Origin: Hetaerina americana
Lineage: Eukaryota > Arthropoda > Insecta > Odonata > Calopterygidae
Reading direction: 5' to 3'
Assembly (NCBI GenBank): GCA_022747635.1
Contig: JAKTNV010000024.1
Coordinates: forward strand, 4,687,665-4,751,664
DNA: 64,000 nucleotides
A program made the translations under genes and the position numbers. Of the stretch, positions 48,841-60,200 are shown piece by piece. The notes beneath the pieces were generated by a model. That model did not search any database and was not told where the DNA came from. It saw nothing but the letters and a program-made list of their open reading frames with translations. Numbering within the stretch: position 1 is the first letter of the stretch; each line of letters begins with the position of its first letter.

Positions 48841-48971
48841 TGAAATGAAATTATTGGCTTTTTAATACCACGTACTTTATTTAGAGCACGACCGAGGTTT
48901 CATTCGTCATCATCAGGTGATACTCGCCGGAGTCAACTTGGTGAAATGACGAAGTCCATAATTTCATTTCA
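48841..48971. repeat. 131-bp inverted-repeat element
   Basis: The ends are TGAAATGAAATTATTGG (48,841-48,857) and, inverted, CCATAATTTCATTTCA (48,956-48,971), identical except for one inserted T. A second, internal inverted pair TTCGTCAT (48,903-48,910) and ATGACGAA (48,946-48,953) makes the centre fold. The design, outer inverted repeats with a GTCATC-containing central fold, recalls the element at 3,735-3,937, but the sequences are otherwise different. There is no coding capacity. It is probably a small non-autonomous mobile element; the superfamily is unknown. Confidence 0.5.
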
Positions 48972-50004
48972 GTATGTTAAATAAAATTCCATGAAATTAC
49001 ACCGGAGACAACAAATTTCATTAGCTTCTTGTGGTCTAGGATGTAAAAGCAGGTGCGTATGCGGGAAAGAAATCCGTGTTACATGCTCGGTTGATATTGT
49101 GTTTAAACCTCCGGTGTAGATAAGATAGCTTGTCGGGAAAAGTGAGCGAGTTAATCTAGCATTATTGTGTCGTCAAGCGATGAAGCGAGTGGGAACGGAG
49201 TTGCTTCTCGGTGCGTCTTTTCAGCACACCGGCGCAAAGTGAGCGCCATTCGTCGGATTCGTTGTGATATCTTTCCGCCCCCGCCGTCTCCGACTCACGC
49301 GCCTAGAAGTGTCCGGGTGACCCACCGTGGGGGGAGGGGGGGGGAAGAAGGGGTGAAGATGGCGCGAGTTAAGGTGCGAGACGGGTCACTGGGTGAGCCG
49401 GGCGCAACAGATGGTTTTACCCAAGCCTCACTCCCTCCGGTTGATTTCGGGGTCGAGGGTTTCAAACGGAGGTTATGAGGTTGGAAAGGCCCAAGGGTTT
49501 GGTTGCAATTCTTTCATTTCCCTCCGCGCTATCTTTCTCATCCTCCAGCCAGTGTTGGTCGAGACTGAGTTGTTCTCGCCGTCTAGGTCGGATAGTGTCA
49601 CATTTCCATTTGGCGTCTCCCGGCCCCCGTTTTAGGTCCCGCTTCTGATCGGGATTTGATCTAGTCGTGCATTGCGCGTAGCATCCTCAACGGGTGTCAA
49701 TTCGTGAAACGGACCATTCCCGTCCGGCCACCGCTCAATGCCGGGTAAGCCGGCGTATCTCCCCTGGAAGATGATTGGAATGCTATAATTCTATACGCGA
49801 AGTCGTCACCTGGAATGATGTTCGAGTATATTCTCTGTTTAATTCTCCGCAGTCATAGTATTGCAATTGATGACAATGAATTTTCTTTTGATAACTAGTT
49901 TCTTTATGTTCCCTCTTAAGACTTTCGCCTTGTCACGCATGTGCACTCCTCTTTGAAATCAGTGATCTTAACTTTAAATTTCATTTATTTTATTTTAAAT
50001 TCAT
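48972..50004. other. Non-coding stretch, no gene recognised
   Basis: A CpG-containing segment at about 49,170-49,480 includes a G-rich run near 49,330-49,345. Overlapping frames show no family resemblance. Confidence 0.5.
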
Positions 50005-50700
50005 ACTTTGCAAGCCACCGCCAGGGTTTGTGGCAGGAGGTGAATATGCACCAGAATAATTTTACCTGAACATGATCCTACCGCGGTCGAACAATACATT
50101 TTAAACGGCACTGCTGAAGGGACGTCCTTCCAATTAATGCAAGAGATTTAATCTGTAGTTTAATCTTCGCTCCGTGAACGATTCCCAGCCTTGTTGCTCT
50201 AATATTTTGGATAAGCTACTATGTTTATGATAACAAAGTTTTAAAAACCTGGCTCCTCTACGCTGCAGGCGATTCAGTTCGGCAATCATACCAAATTCAT
50301 GAAGATCCCATGTACTAGTAGCGTGAGGATCCCATATAGTAGGAGCATATTCTAATTGAGGCCTAGTCAGCGAAAGATAACATCTCTCTTTGGCCTTTAA
50401 TCACATTTACCAAGTACTCTTCTAATTAATCGTAATTTTTTTGTTAGCTTGTCCACATATTCCCCGTATGTGTTTCACCCAGGAGATATCGTGAGTGAGG
50501 GTAACGCCTAGATATTTAATTGAGTCTACACATTCCATTTCTGTGTTCTCAATGCCGTAGGCAATCTGGAGGATTCTGCATTTTTTTCAAAAATTTATGA
50601 CCACGCACTTTTTTAAGTTTAATTCTAATTGGCAAGTGTCGCAGCAGCGTTGTGCAGCATTAAGGTCATCTGACAAAGCTGCCGTCCCCCAAGGATCAAG
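50005..50700 (-). mobile_element. Decayed CR1/jockey-like LINE: reverse transcriptase C-terminus and 3' end
   Basis: No long intact frame exists, but the minus strand read across frames gives a clear reverse transcriptase tail: DDLNAAQRCCDTCQLELNLK, then a stop, then DSIKYLGVTLTHDISWVKHI, then after a frameshift NKKLRLIRRVLGKC, then SLTRPQLEYAPTIWDP and LNRLQRRGARF, ending near GWESFTERRLNYRL. The order YLGV..W..HI, RR, RP.LEYA..WDP, QRR.ARF is the established C-terminal pattern of CR1/jockey-type LINEs. Several stops and frameshifts show it is dead. The 3' untranslated end (50,005-50,065) matches the fragment at 20,335-20,405. The polymerase core with its catalytic box is missing. Confidence 0.85.
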
Positions 50701-50756
50701 GCCATTACTTAGTGTAATCAAAGTGTCACTAGAATTTTTATCGTAAATTCCAATAT

Positions 50757-51383
50757 TTACGTGACCGATTTATAGTTTCCACTGTGGGTAGATCGGTTGT
50801 TGGATATACCCATTTGCGCGACGGGTTCTATTTCGAAGACGGAGCAAGTCCTCAGCCCACTATTGACCGTCGAGGCGTCCGTCGGTGTTGTTGCTAATTC
50901 GCGTGATTGGATGCTTCCCAAGTTATCACGCAAGCTGGTTATTTCAGCGTTTAGCACGACTGGGTGATACGGATGGTGGAGATTTGTTCAAACTCTGCTC
51001 GCCCGGGCGCTCGCGGTAGTGATTCAGAGTCATCGATGCATATAGGCAATAGACCGACCGAAGGTGATTTCTCTTTTCTAAGCAAGGCGTTTGCTGGCAG
51101 GATATCTGAGATGATATAAATGTGGGAATCCGTGAAGTCATATCCCGCAGCTCTTCAGTATTCTGGAGGAATGTCGCTGGAGACACAGTTACTCAGGCGA
51201 TGCTGTGTTTTTTTGGCTGTTGAAATAATCTCTTTCAATTATTTCTTCCATATCTTCGTGATACTCAATATGTTCAGTAATCCATGACGTTGCGATTTTG
51301 TGACAAACTTTGCCGTCCAACAGCTGCGATGTTTTTGGCGTTGCCGTTTGAGTCGATTGCTTAGTATAACTATTAATGAACAA
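50757..51383 (-). pseudogene. Possible decayed open frames, perhaps LINE ORF1-like
   Basis: Immediately upstream of the LINE remnant on the same strand, three minus-strand frames follow one another: one ending SPE (51,189-51,383), one containing EFEQISTIRITQSC (about 50,950-51,070) and one starting LNAEITSLRDNLGSIQS (50,757-50,954). Joined across one frameshift, the last two resemble the coiled-coil segment found in many LINE ORF1 proteins. No zinc knuckle is visible. The order fits an element with a large internal deletion, but the resemblance is weak and the frames could be chance. Confidence 0.25.
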
Positions 51384-54300
51384 TATTTTATTTTAGTTAA
51401 ATTGTCTCTCTTCCATCTGTGTGTCATGCTTTCGTCCGTGTTGGGTGTGTGCATGTAAGCGCTCAAGTTACTACTTGATCACGAGAATGGAACTCTGAAA
51501 TTTCTCCGGATTCCTTGGAAGGAAAAAGTGATGCCGTGACCAACGAAACCTGCATGAGTCCATGCGCTTCACACGACGTGCGCCAGGTGCGTCTGAAAAT
51601 TTCCCCGGGCCGCCCGAAGTTGACGATTAAATTTGGTTTTCGGGGCACCTAGTTCTCCTGTGAGAACCAAATTTTTATGCCTTCCACGTACGTTTTGAAT
51701 TCATTTTTAACCACCTCCATCCCTTTTGCCGCAGCCGTTGCTCCACTGCCCTCTTACTCTCATCCGAAAACCTTGAGCGACGCTCTCCCCCATCTCTCTA
51801 TTCCCTTCTCCCCTCGTTCCCCCTACCGCCCTCACCGCTGTGCAGTGGTCGAAAAAAAATAAAGAGCGGTGGGAGCGGCCCTCCGTGCGGGCTTAATGTG
51901 TAATGGGGGACGTGTCAGGGCGGGGAAGGGAAGGAGTCGTCGGCCGCCTTCTTCACCCGCATGTGACCCCCCCCATGACCATAATCCAACTCGCCTCCCC
52001 CCGTCGCCGGGATCGGCGCCACCTTCTCCGAGATAGCCCACACTACCCCCTCAATCCTCGCCGGGCCGCTCAACTTGGAGGGCGGGGGGTGTTGGTTGAT
52101 TCCCACCTGCCTCGACTACCCTGGCCTAGGTTCCTCCCCTGCCGGCCTTCCTTGCAGCCTCCTTCGACTCATCACCCTTGCCCCGCTTCCCACCTTTCGA
52201 GATCAGCCCCTCTCGCAATCGCCCCCTCTTTTTGGTGGGACTCCCGGGGGGTGTCGACCCCTCGCTGCCGTCCGCATCCTCTGCGGTGGTCTCCGGTCCG
52301 GAAATCGCCGCGGTGCGTAACTCGCGCGTGCCGGGGGTGATGGGAACCTGCTGCTCGCGTCCTCTCCCTCTCTCGTTTGCCAGCTCTCCGTCGCGGGGGA
52401 ACCCTTCCTTGTGCCCCCACCTCTCCCCTTCCTCCCCCGCGGATCCTCTAGCGCGACCCGCGCAGGCGTGCCTCCCTCCCGTCGTCCTTACCGCACCCCC
52501 TCCCCCACCGCTCTACTCCCTCCGTTCTCCCGCTCCCGTGCGTTCTGCACAACCTTCCCTGCCGCGCTTTGGCAAGAGCGGTCTCATTTGCAGGGGGACT
52601 CGGTACCATCGCGTCCTCCGTAGTCCATCTCTCTCTCCTCCATATCCTCCTCCTCTCCAGCTCCTCCCGCCCCAGTTGGTGGCTGCATTGTCTAGCAGCT
52701 CATGGCGGTAGTGGTGCTCGTGCATTAGTTGAAGCGGAGTCATCAGCATCATCACACACCTCCCTTCCACCTCGCTCGACTAGGTAGGAGTGTCCCGTAA
52801 TTCGGTCACCCCTCCGTCTTCTCCGAGATTTGCTGGGTGGGTGGTGGCCCAAGACGACTTCAGCTATCTCGCGAAAACCAGGCATGTTCAATGTTTTCTA
52901 CTTGCATGCATACTCGTGGGCTTGACGTACCGTGTATGTCCGTGCATGGCGACCATGGCGCATTGTCTAAATGGAATTTGCGAACATAATTTGTGTTATT
53001 TACGAAGGTGTAAATGGGTAATGTCAGTTGAATCCTCACCTTTCATTTCGGGTTTAGAGTTTATTTCCGTTATTGTCTTTGCTGACGTACCTCAGTATCG
53101 GTGAAATCAAATTTGTAGCGAGTATTTGCCGTGTGTCAATTCAGTAGCGTATATATCTAGTCTCATGTTTATCTTAAGGTAATCGGGAATATTAGTGGAA
53201 ATTTGATTTGCGTATTGGGTCGTCCTTCACTTTGTGTATATCACTTTTCAGGTGTATCAGGGTCTTAATTCCAATTGGAGACCCGTTCCAAGTGTTCGCG
53301 GGGGCCGCAGTCGTTTGTATTCCCCGTAGCCACGCATCCTTCGCCGTCGTATCACGCCTCTATGCACGTGGGCCTTTATTTTTAGGAGTGCGTCGCCGGG
53401 AGATAAGGGTGGTGGTGAAGGTAGGCGGGCAGGTGTGCGGGGCGTGCGCTCTCCGTGGCTCACGCCGTAACGTGTCGAAGCCCCCTCACCCAACCCACTG
53501 CGCCTTCCTCTCTAGGCCTCCCCTCGTTCATTTTTTTGTTTCCCCTTCGCACCCGCCCGCGGCAATTAAGCAAATGGCCACCTCGAGTGGAGCAACCCTC
53601 CTTCTTTCCCGGGTCTGTCTTCTTCCATTTCTATCTGTCTTCTTCCATTTCAGAGTATGGTATCTTCGTTCTTGGGGACGGTTTCCCTCCATTCATCTCT
53701 TCGCGACTCCGTTAAGGGAGTGCGTCGAGGGGCCGGTTGAAGGCACGCAAGTGTGGGCGTCACTTACGCCTGCCGACGCAGGACACTTGCGGCTTTACCT
53801 CTCGGCCCTCGGGCGGTTCCATAATATCTCCCGAGTTCCTTTTCCTCCTCGCCCACGAATTTGTGAAGTGGCGGGGGATGTGGTGCCATTTCCGTTGAGA
53901 TGCCGCCCTTGCCCCCTTGCGAGGGAGATCGCGGTTGCGGGCCGAAGTTGTTTCGGTGGTCGGATATTTTCAGGGGCGTCGTCGGAGCGGTTGCGAGCCC
54001 GAAGTTGATGTTTTGATAGGTATTTCGTTTTGGCGTCCTCTGTTCAAAAGGGGTGGTCGTCCCGGCTCCTTCAGCCCCACATCGACCTCAATCTCCGCGT
54101 CCTCTCCTGGAAATCGCCATCCCCGGGGGAAAGAGTCCTCTCGGCCGTCTCTTTCGCCAATCGCCCACCCCCATCTCCCATTGATTCACAAAGGGACACC
54201 CCCTACCCTTTTCGTCCTGTTCCCAGTTTCCTTGCTCCTCCCTTTCGCTTGGTTTCTCGCTCCCCCTGCGTGGTCACTCCTCCTTTTTGAGCACAACAGG

Positions 54301-55259
54301 TTGAATCAAGATCAGGGACTTCAGACCTCTCCCCCGCGTCCTCCATTTTCGTCTTCTTCTTCCTCCTCCTCGGCATTCCTGTTCCTCCGTCCAAAGTCTC
54401 CCTCGCCAAACTCCCATCCCGTCTCAGTGCACGTTTCTTATTCAACCCCCCCCCCCCTCCGAATCGACCGCATGTGTTATCGCTGGAAATAAGGTCGCAA
54501 ATATTGTCCCCCTCTCAATTTTCGTCTCTTTTTTTATACTCCGCTTTGGGGGAGAGGAGAGGATGAGACGACCAGAGTTGATGTGTACAAGGGGGATTCT
54601 CGTAAGGAGAGAGAGAGGGGAAGAAATAGGATCGGAAACCTTTTTGCTCGTCTGTTTCCGTCGTTTAGCGTTCCTTCCGTCTCACTTTATCACGACTCGA
54701 TTTCTTTTGAATATCGCGCTGCCGGTACTTCCTTGATGTTTGCGGTCTTTCTCTCGATGCGTTTTGCTGCGTTTGGCATGCGCCTCCCCCATCTTCCTCC
54801 GCCGTCGTTATCTCCATACACTTACCCTCCCTGCCCTTTTTTTCTTATTTCTAAGTTGATTTTGATAGCACTACGTCAATCTTTCCGGATAAGGGAAAGG
54901 GGCGCTCAGTCTTCCATCAGGTGTGCGCAATCCTCTTTCGCGTCCTTCTTTGGTATACGATACGTCTGTCTTGGGAATCTGTTTTATTTTTAGGCGCTAA
55001 TGACAAGCGGGGTGCGACTTGCGGAGATCCATACCTCCTCCCCAAAGTTGTGTTTTCTCTTGATTTCTACATATTCGTTTCATTCATTCAATTGATATCT
55101 CCCGTCTGCGCCGCCACCCCGCTCCCCCAGTGCTATTCGTCCCATCCCACTCTATTCTCCTTCCCTCTCTCCATTTTCCGTGCCATTGATTCGCTCCATT
55201 TCGCGAGATGCTCTCGAAGATCTCCACCCAAACCTATTCCTCCTCCACCTTTTTCCCCG
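51384..55259. other. Non-coding stretch with pyrimidine and CpG-rich DNA
   Basis: C+T-rich and CpG-containing DNA covers about 51,720-52,780 and parts of 53,300-54,450. Frames of up to 266 codons here are composition-driven and most start at GTG or TTG. An 18-bp word TCTGTCTTCTTCCATTTC is directly repeated at 53,614-53,631 and 53,634-53,651; the second copy ends TTTCAG, an acceptor-like sequence. No gene is supported. Confidence 0.45.
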
Positions 55260-55550
55260 AACTCCCCACTCTGTGGATCCCTCCCTCTCATCTCCCTCCC
55301 CCTCATCCCTACAAGTCCCCTCCCCCTCCCTACAGGTCCCTTCCCCCTCCTCCCTGCATGTCCCCTCTCCCTCCTCCCTACATGCGCCCTCTTCCTCCTC
55401 TCTACATGTCCCCACCCCCCGTCTTTACATGTCCCCTCCCCACCACATCCGTCCCCCTCCATATCTCTCCCCTCTTCCCCTCCATCGCTTCCTTCCTCCC
55501 TCCATCGCTTCCTTCCTCCCTCCATCGCTTCTTCTTTCCCCTCCATATCT
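55260..55550. repeat. C+T-rich tandem repeats, two unit types
   Basis: From about 55,290 to 55,440 variants of a unit containing CCTCCCTACATGTCCCCTC recur with changing length. From about 55,481 to 55,530 a unit of 20 bp, TCCATCGCTTCCTTCCTCCC, occurs two and a half times in near-perfect tandem. Frames on both strands show matching peptide repeats that are by-products of the array. Confidence 0.75.
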
Positions 55551-58500
55551 CCCCGCGCTCCGCGTTATCGGACACTTTTTGAGTCCTCTATCGGGTGGAG
55601 TGGGTCGGTGTCGAGTCGTGTGTCTTCTCAATCCCTCCCTCTCTCTCTCCTCCCACCTCCTCTACCTCCTCTCCCACACCGACGATCACAATACTCGAGA
55701 GATTGTTCTCTTACGTCGCTGATTCATTCATATCTGAAGTGTTGTTTTGCTCCACTCTCTTGAGTCCTTGTAGTTTCATTTATTTTTATGTGTGTTTTTC
55801 TCCTCGACGAGTGTGGAGTTATTTTTTCTTTAATCTTCCGCCCATCCCTTTCTCCCCCTCTCGCTTGCAAAAGTATGGTTTTTTTTATTCCCCACCTTCG
55901 TTCGATTTGCGGAATTTCGCCCCCGTCGGGCCACGTCATATCGCGATGAGCCTCTCCGCTCCACTTTCTCTGCATTTCTTTCCTTAAGGTAGAGTCAATG
56001 GATTTAGTTTGTGGGATGTATGCGTAAGTGAATCAGTGGGATGGGATTAATTTTGGTACATAGTTTTGCGGAATAGAGCGTTTTATTACTCGATCAACCT
56101 CGTTCAAAAGCTCTGGGAGCGAGCGGTGTCATGCGTACGTTCATATACACCCGAAATATCAATTTTTTTTCCATTTCCCGTTGGACTCGCTGTGGGTTTT
56201 CTCTCATAGATTTAACGACAGCCCATTCTCTTTCCCTTGCGCATCACATACCTGCATCAAAAAGTGCGAGAAATGTTTTGGTTGTTTCATTTATAAGCCT
56301 AAATTAATTTTACGCGTGACTATTTTGGCATAGAAAATTTGGACGTGTTTTCATTCTGTCCCATACTCAAGTCACTCATTTTTGCCAACAGGATTTCCTC
56401 GTGATCCTCTTTCCCCTTATTAAGCAGTTTCTCTGGCGGAATTAATGTGCTTAATTATTCAGCCCGTCGAGAAACCTTATGTTGATGGAAAGTTTCTGCG
56501 ATCGGCTTTCAAGCGAGAGAGATCGGTTTTGATTTGAACCACGTGGTTTCAATTTTTTTGGCGCAAGGCTTGATCATGCATATGCGTTTGTTAAACATCT
56601 CGACTATTGGAAGTTGTGCAAGTACTTCCATATCTCACCCGAAGTGGACGTTTTACGGTGACCGAGCAAAGCAAATGCGCGCGTGTCATTTCTAGTGGGC
56701 TGGAAATTTCAGTCGTTTACTAAATCGTCGAAGGAAGCCTTGGCGTTTAATCTTTCCTCTTCTAGTCCATTTCGTCCTCGTTTGCGCTCGAGGTTCCCTA
56801 ATTCTCCGGCTTTAATTCGCCGTAACGGCTCGCTGGCTTCTCGATTGTCTTAATTACTCATTCCCCTTTTCCAAACGGCGAGCTTCATATCCCGTGGCGT
56901 CGAGGGGTCCTCGGACGTGACCGTAGTAGCGGTCTCCACGTCGTCGTTCACAGCTCGATGATCGAGAAGCCAGCCCCACCATATCGCCTAACGCTGTTAT
57001 CTCGTAAAGCGCCGTCAAGAGAACCATTATTCCTTTCTTGACTTTGTATTTTATTGTTATTTTATTCAAGGTAGTCTTTCTCTAGGCATAACGTTTAATT
57101 GATACGCGTCGGAACGTAGGTAACAGTCGTCTCTGTTAGCGGGTTGTTGCCTGTTCCTTTACTCCGGGTGAAGGTTAGTCGTGCTGGCCACCAATTCCTC
57201 CCGCACCATGGCACGAGACTCTTCGCTCTTCCGTGGATGAAAGATCCTTACGATGGCAATCAAGCACTCGCTGGTGAAGCAAGGTTGTTATTAAAGGTAT
57301 ACTTTGCCGATGCAAAATGTTTGATCCATTCTCCTTCGCAAGCGGTTCGATTTTTCCTATTCAATTCAACGGAAGTACTTGCGAAAAAGTGATTAATGCT
57401 AATAGTGTGAGCCAAGTAGTTCAATTAGTTGTGTAATTTCTTTTGCTCCGAGGGTAAACCTCTTAATAATCCACCGTAATAACCATCCATCAAGAACTAT
57501 TTTAGGGGTTTCATTTCCGAGAATCTACGCTTTTCGACTCCCTCCCGATGATATCTTGTCCTTATCTCAACTCTCCGGTCTCCGATGAATATTCACGTTA
57601 TTTTAATTAAACCATTACGTCGCGGGAATGGGTAGGAAATCTCCCCACGTTCACCTCCCACTATGCTGCCTTTCGCTTCTCGCATTTTGTCACGCCGTTC
57701 CGAGAAATACGTCAACTGTAATGGATTCAATAATGTTCCATTCCCTCTCACGCATAGCCCTCCAATGACTTTCCTCCTTCGTGCGGCACCTGTTGGGAAA
57801 TCTTCAGCGGCGGCGAGAACGGGGAACGCGGCGTTATTATTTAACCTTGCGATGATTGGTGGTGGCATTGCTTGCTCCCGTCCCTCACGCCGCCGGCTCG
57901 ACTCGATGTGTCGTTCGTTTGTTTCGCAATCGCGGCGTCGAACGCATGGGTGTGCGAAATGTACTGCGAGCATTCTCACTTAGTGTTCGGAATTTGGTCC
58001 CGATTCTAGGCTGCCCTTTTCGAGTGTAGGCCAGCCAACGCAGGTCGGCGTTATTCGGAAACGTTTGGAAATAGTATTGAGGCCATAGGTGCTTGCTCTA
58101 TTCGTTTTAGATAAGTGTGTAGGACGATGGGAAAGAATAGCGGGTGGTAGATTAAGCTGTGTCCGGGAGGAACTCAATGTTTTCCGTAGAATTCCTTTTG
58201 CGAAGAAACCGATTGGTACTGTGCTGGATTCTGAGAAATCCTTTTTAATACGCTGCGGAGCGTTGTGAAGAATGGACGATTCTGTGGAAGCGAATAAGGG
58301 CGGGAGACTGTAAATACGATTATATAGTGCCCGTAGGGACAATCAATACCAATTTTTAGCTTTATTATGTATGAGGCAGTGGAATAGAGAGGTTTTTCAG
58401 TTTCATTGATGCGGAGAAACCTAAAACTGTGGCGTGTCGTCTTTTACTCCATGAGGTGTTACGAAAACCCGTGCCTGATCTGAGTATGATAATAAAGCAA

Positions 58501-60074
58501 AATCGATTTGTTTCGGATCACAATCCCTCCGATTTAGCCTAGAGAGATCGCCAGGCCGATTCGTCTTGAGAAAATTATTGAGAGTTTACCTCGCAGGGAT
58601 AAATGCGCGAGTTCCGTCATCGTTCGCGAATGCGTGTGAATCAGCATTGGGTCTCCGCGGGGCTACACTCCTGTGAAAATTGTGCGGGGACGGTTGGAAC
58701 AAAAATATTTTCATCGTCCGGTAACGAAGGCGGGCAAACCGTTGTCCCTAAGCTATTCCTGTCATCTTGCCCCCCCCCCTTCCCCCCCTCTTCAGTCCGA
58801 GCTGAAAGAACCTCCCGCCGTGGATCGCGACTTCGAGTTCCTACTCTTCATTTCGCTCCTCTCAATTTTCTTCCCTCCCTCCTCATTTTCCACGAAGCTT
58901 TTCGTCGGCGTCAATCGCCGAGTAATTACCCCGAGTGGTGATTTGGTGATTGCATCGTCGGTTCTCGAGGCTCTCCACCTCCCCTGCACTCCGCTCCCGA
59001 GTTTCTTGTTGCGCTTACGTGCTAAGGAGGTGGGGCATGGCGTGGGTGGCGTCCCCTCCTCCACCGCCGTGGATTAGCGGCGGGGTAGCAGTGGGGAGTG
59101 GATCGGGGGGGGATCCTTTATTGACGGAGGTCGCGGCTCGTCTGAGTTACCTCCTCCTACACCACTTTCCTTTTTACTCCCACTCCACCCTTCCCGCCCC
59201 TCCCCCAAATCTTACATCGCCCCCAAATTGACCCGCCCCCTTTCCCCCGTACCCTTTCTCTAACGCCGCGTCCCCCCGTATTTTTCTCCCATTTCCACCC
59301 CTCCCCATCCACCCCCCGGCATCGGCCAGACCTTTCCGTTCCTCTCCCTGCTCCTTGCCTCCTCCCCTGTCTGAAGTCATGGTCTGCGGATTCCTCGACC
59401 GTAAAAACCTGTTTCTCGGAAAGCCCATTCCCTCCTCCTTGCTTCTCCCTATTCTTTCTTCCCCGCGCGTGTACTCGTATCCTACCTCTTTCCTTCCACC
59501 GAGGACGGGCGTATCGCCTCCTCTATTCGTCTCATTCCATCTCGCTTCCCGTTTTTAAAGCTCTTCTTCTTCCGTTCCGCTCTTCTCTTTCAACACGCCT
59601 CCGCATCTGTTGCCAATCTGATGGGTGCGTTTTACCTTTAGCTAAAAATATAATTCGTCTAAGGGAGACGCCGGATGAGTCGTCATTTTATTAAGTCAAT
59701 GACGTGATTATTTTCATAGTACTCATCAAATGCTCTTTTTGCAAAACTTGGCTTCTCTTACCTTTATCGAATGAGTTTAGTGGTTTAAGTGAAGTCGGTG
59801 AATTATAAGCCGTCTTCATTACAGTGAGAAAGTATGTCCTGTTAAATCCGGACGCTGTATTGTTTCAGAATTCCCTATCTCTCCTCCTGATAGAAGAGTG
59901 ATAGGGAATATACTGTTTCCATTCATGAACTCATCTGCGTGAAAGTAATCATGGTCCCTATGTGGTTCAATGTGTGCAGTAGAATAATGCCGATTATTCC
60001 CAGTTTCCTCCGCCAAAGATACTTCCATAAGTTAGGATGTTAGGAGATTTAGTTTTCGTTTCGACTCGGCTTGG
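55551..60074. other. Non-coding stretch, no gene recognised
   Basis: Pyrimidine-rich to about 55,990, then mixed sequence to 59,140 with a C-run near 58,770, then pyrimidine-rich again at about 59,150-59,560. Open frames at 57.6-58.3 kb and 58.6-59.1 kb overlap on both strands and match no family I recognise. Confidence 0.5.
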
Positions 60075-60200
60075 TGGTAACTCGATGTTCATCGGTCACC
60101 GACTTGGCATTACCTGGGGACCAACCGTGTAGGGATATCGACAACTCGATCCCGCAACCTTCCGCCTACCTAAGTGCAACAACATTACCATTGCCTCCTC
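60075..60200 (-). repeat. Probable tRNA-derived SINE fragment (minus strand)
   Basis: On the minus strand GCGGAAGGTTGCGGGATCGA reads like the variable and T arms of a tRNA-derived SINE head, with GGATCGAGTTG in the B-box position (consensus GGTTCGANTCC, several changes). Upstream, TGGTAATGTTGTTGC is an A-box-like candidate. The body downstream has no recognised family. Confidence 0.4.

Noticed and set aside
53208..54008. 266-codon plus-strand frame
   Set aside because: Begins at TTG, sits in biased CpG/pyrimidine DNA and has no family resemblance.
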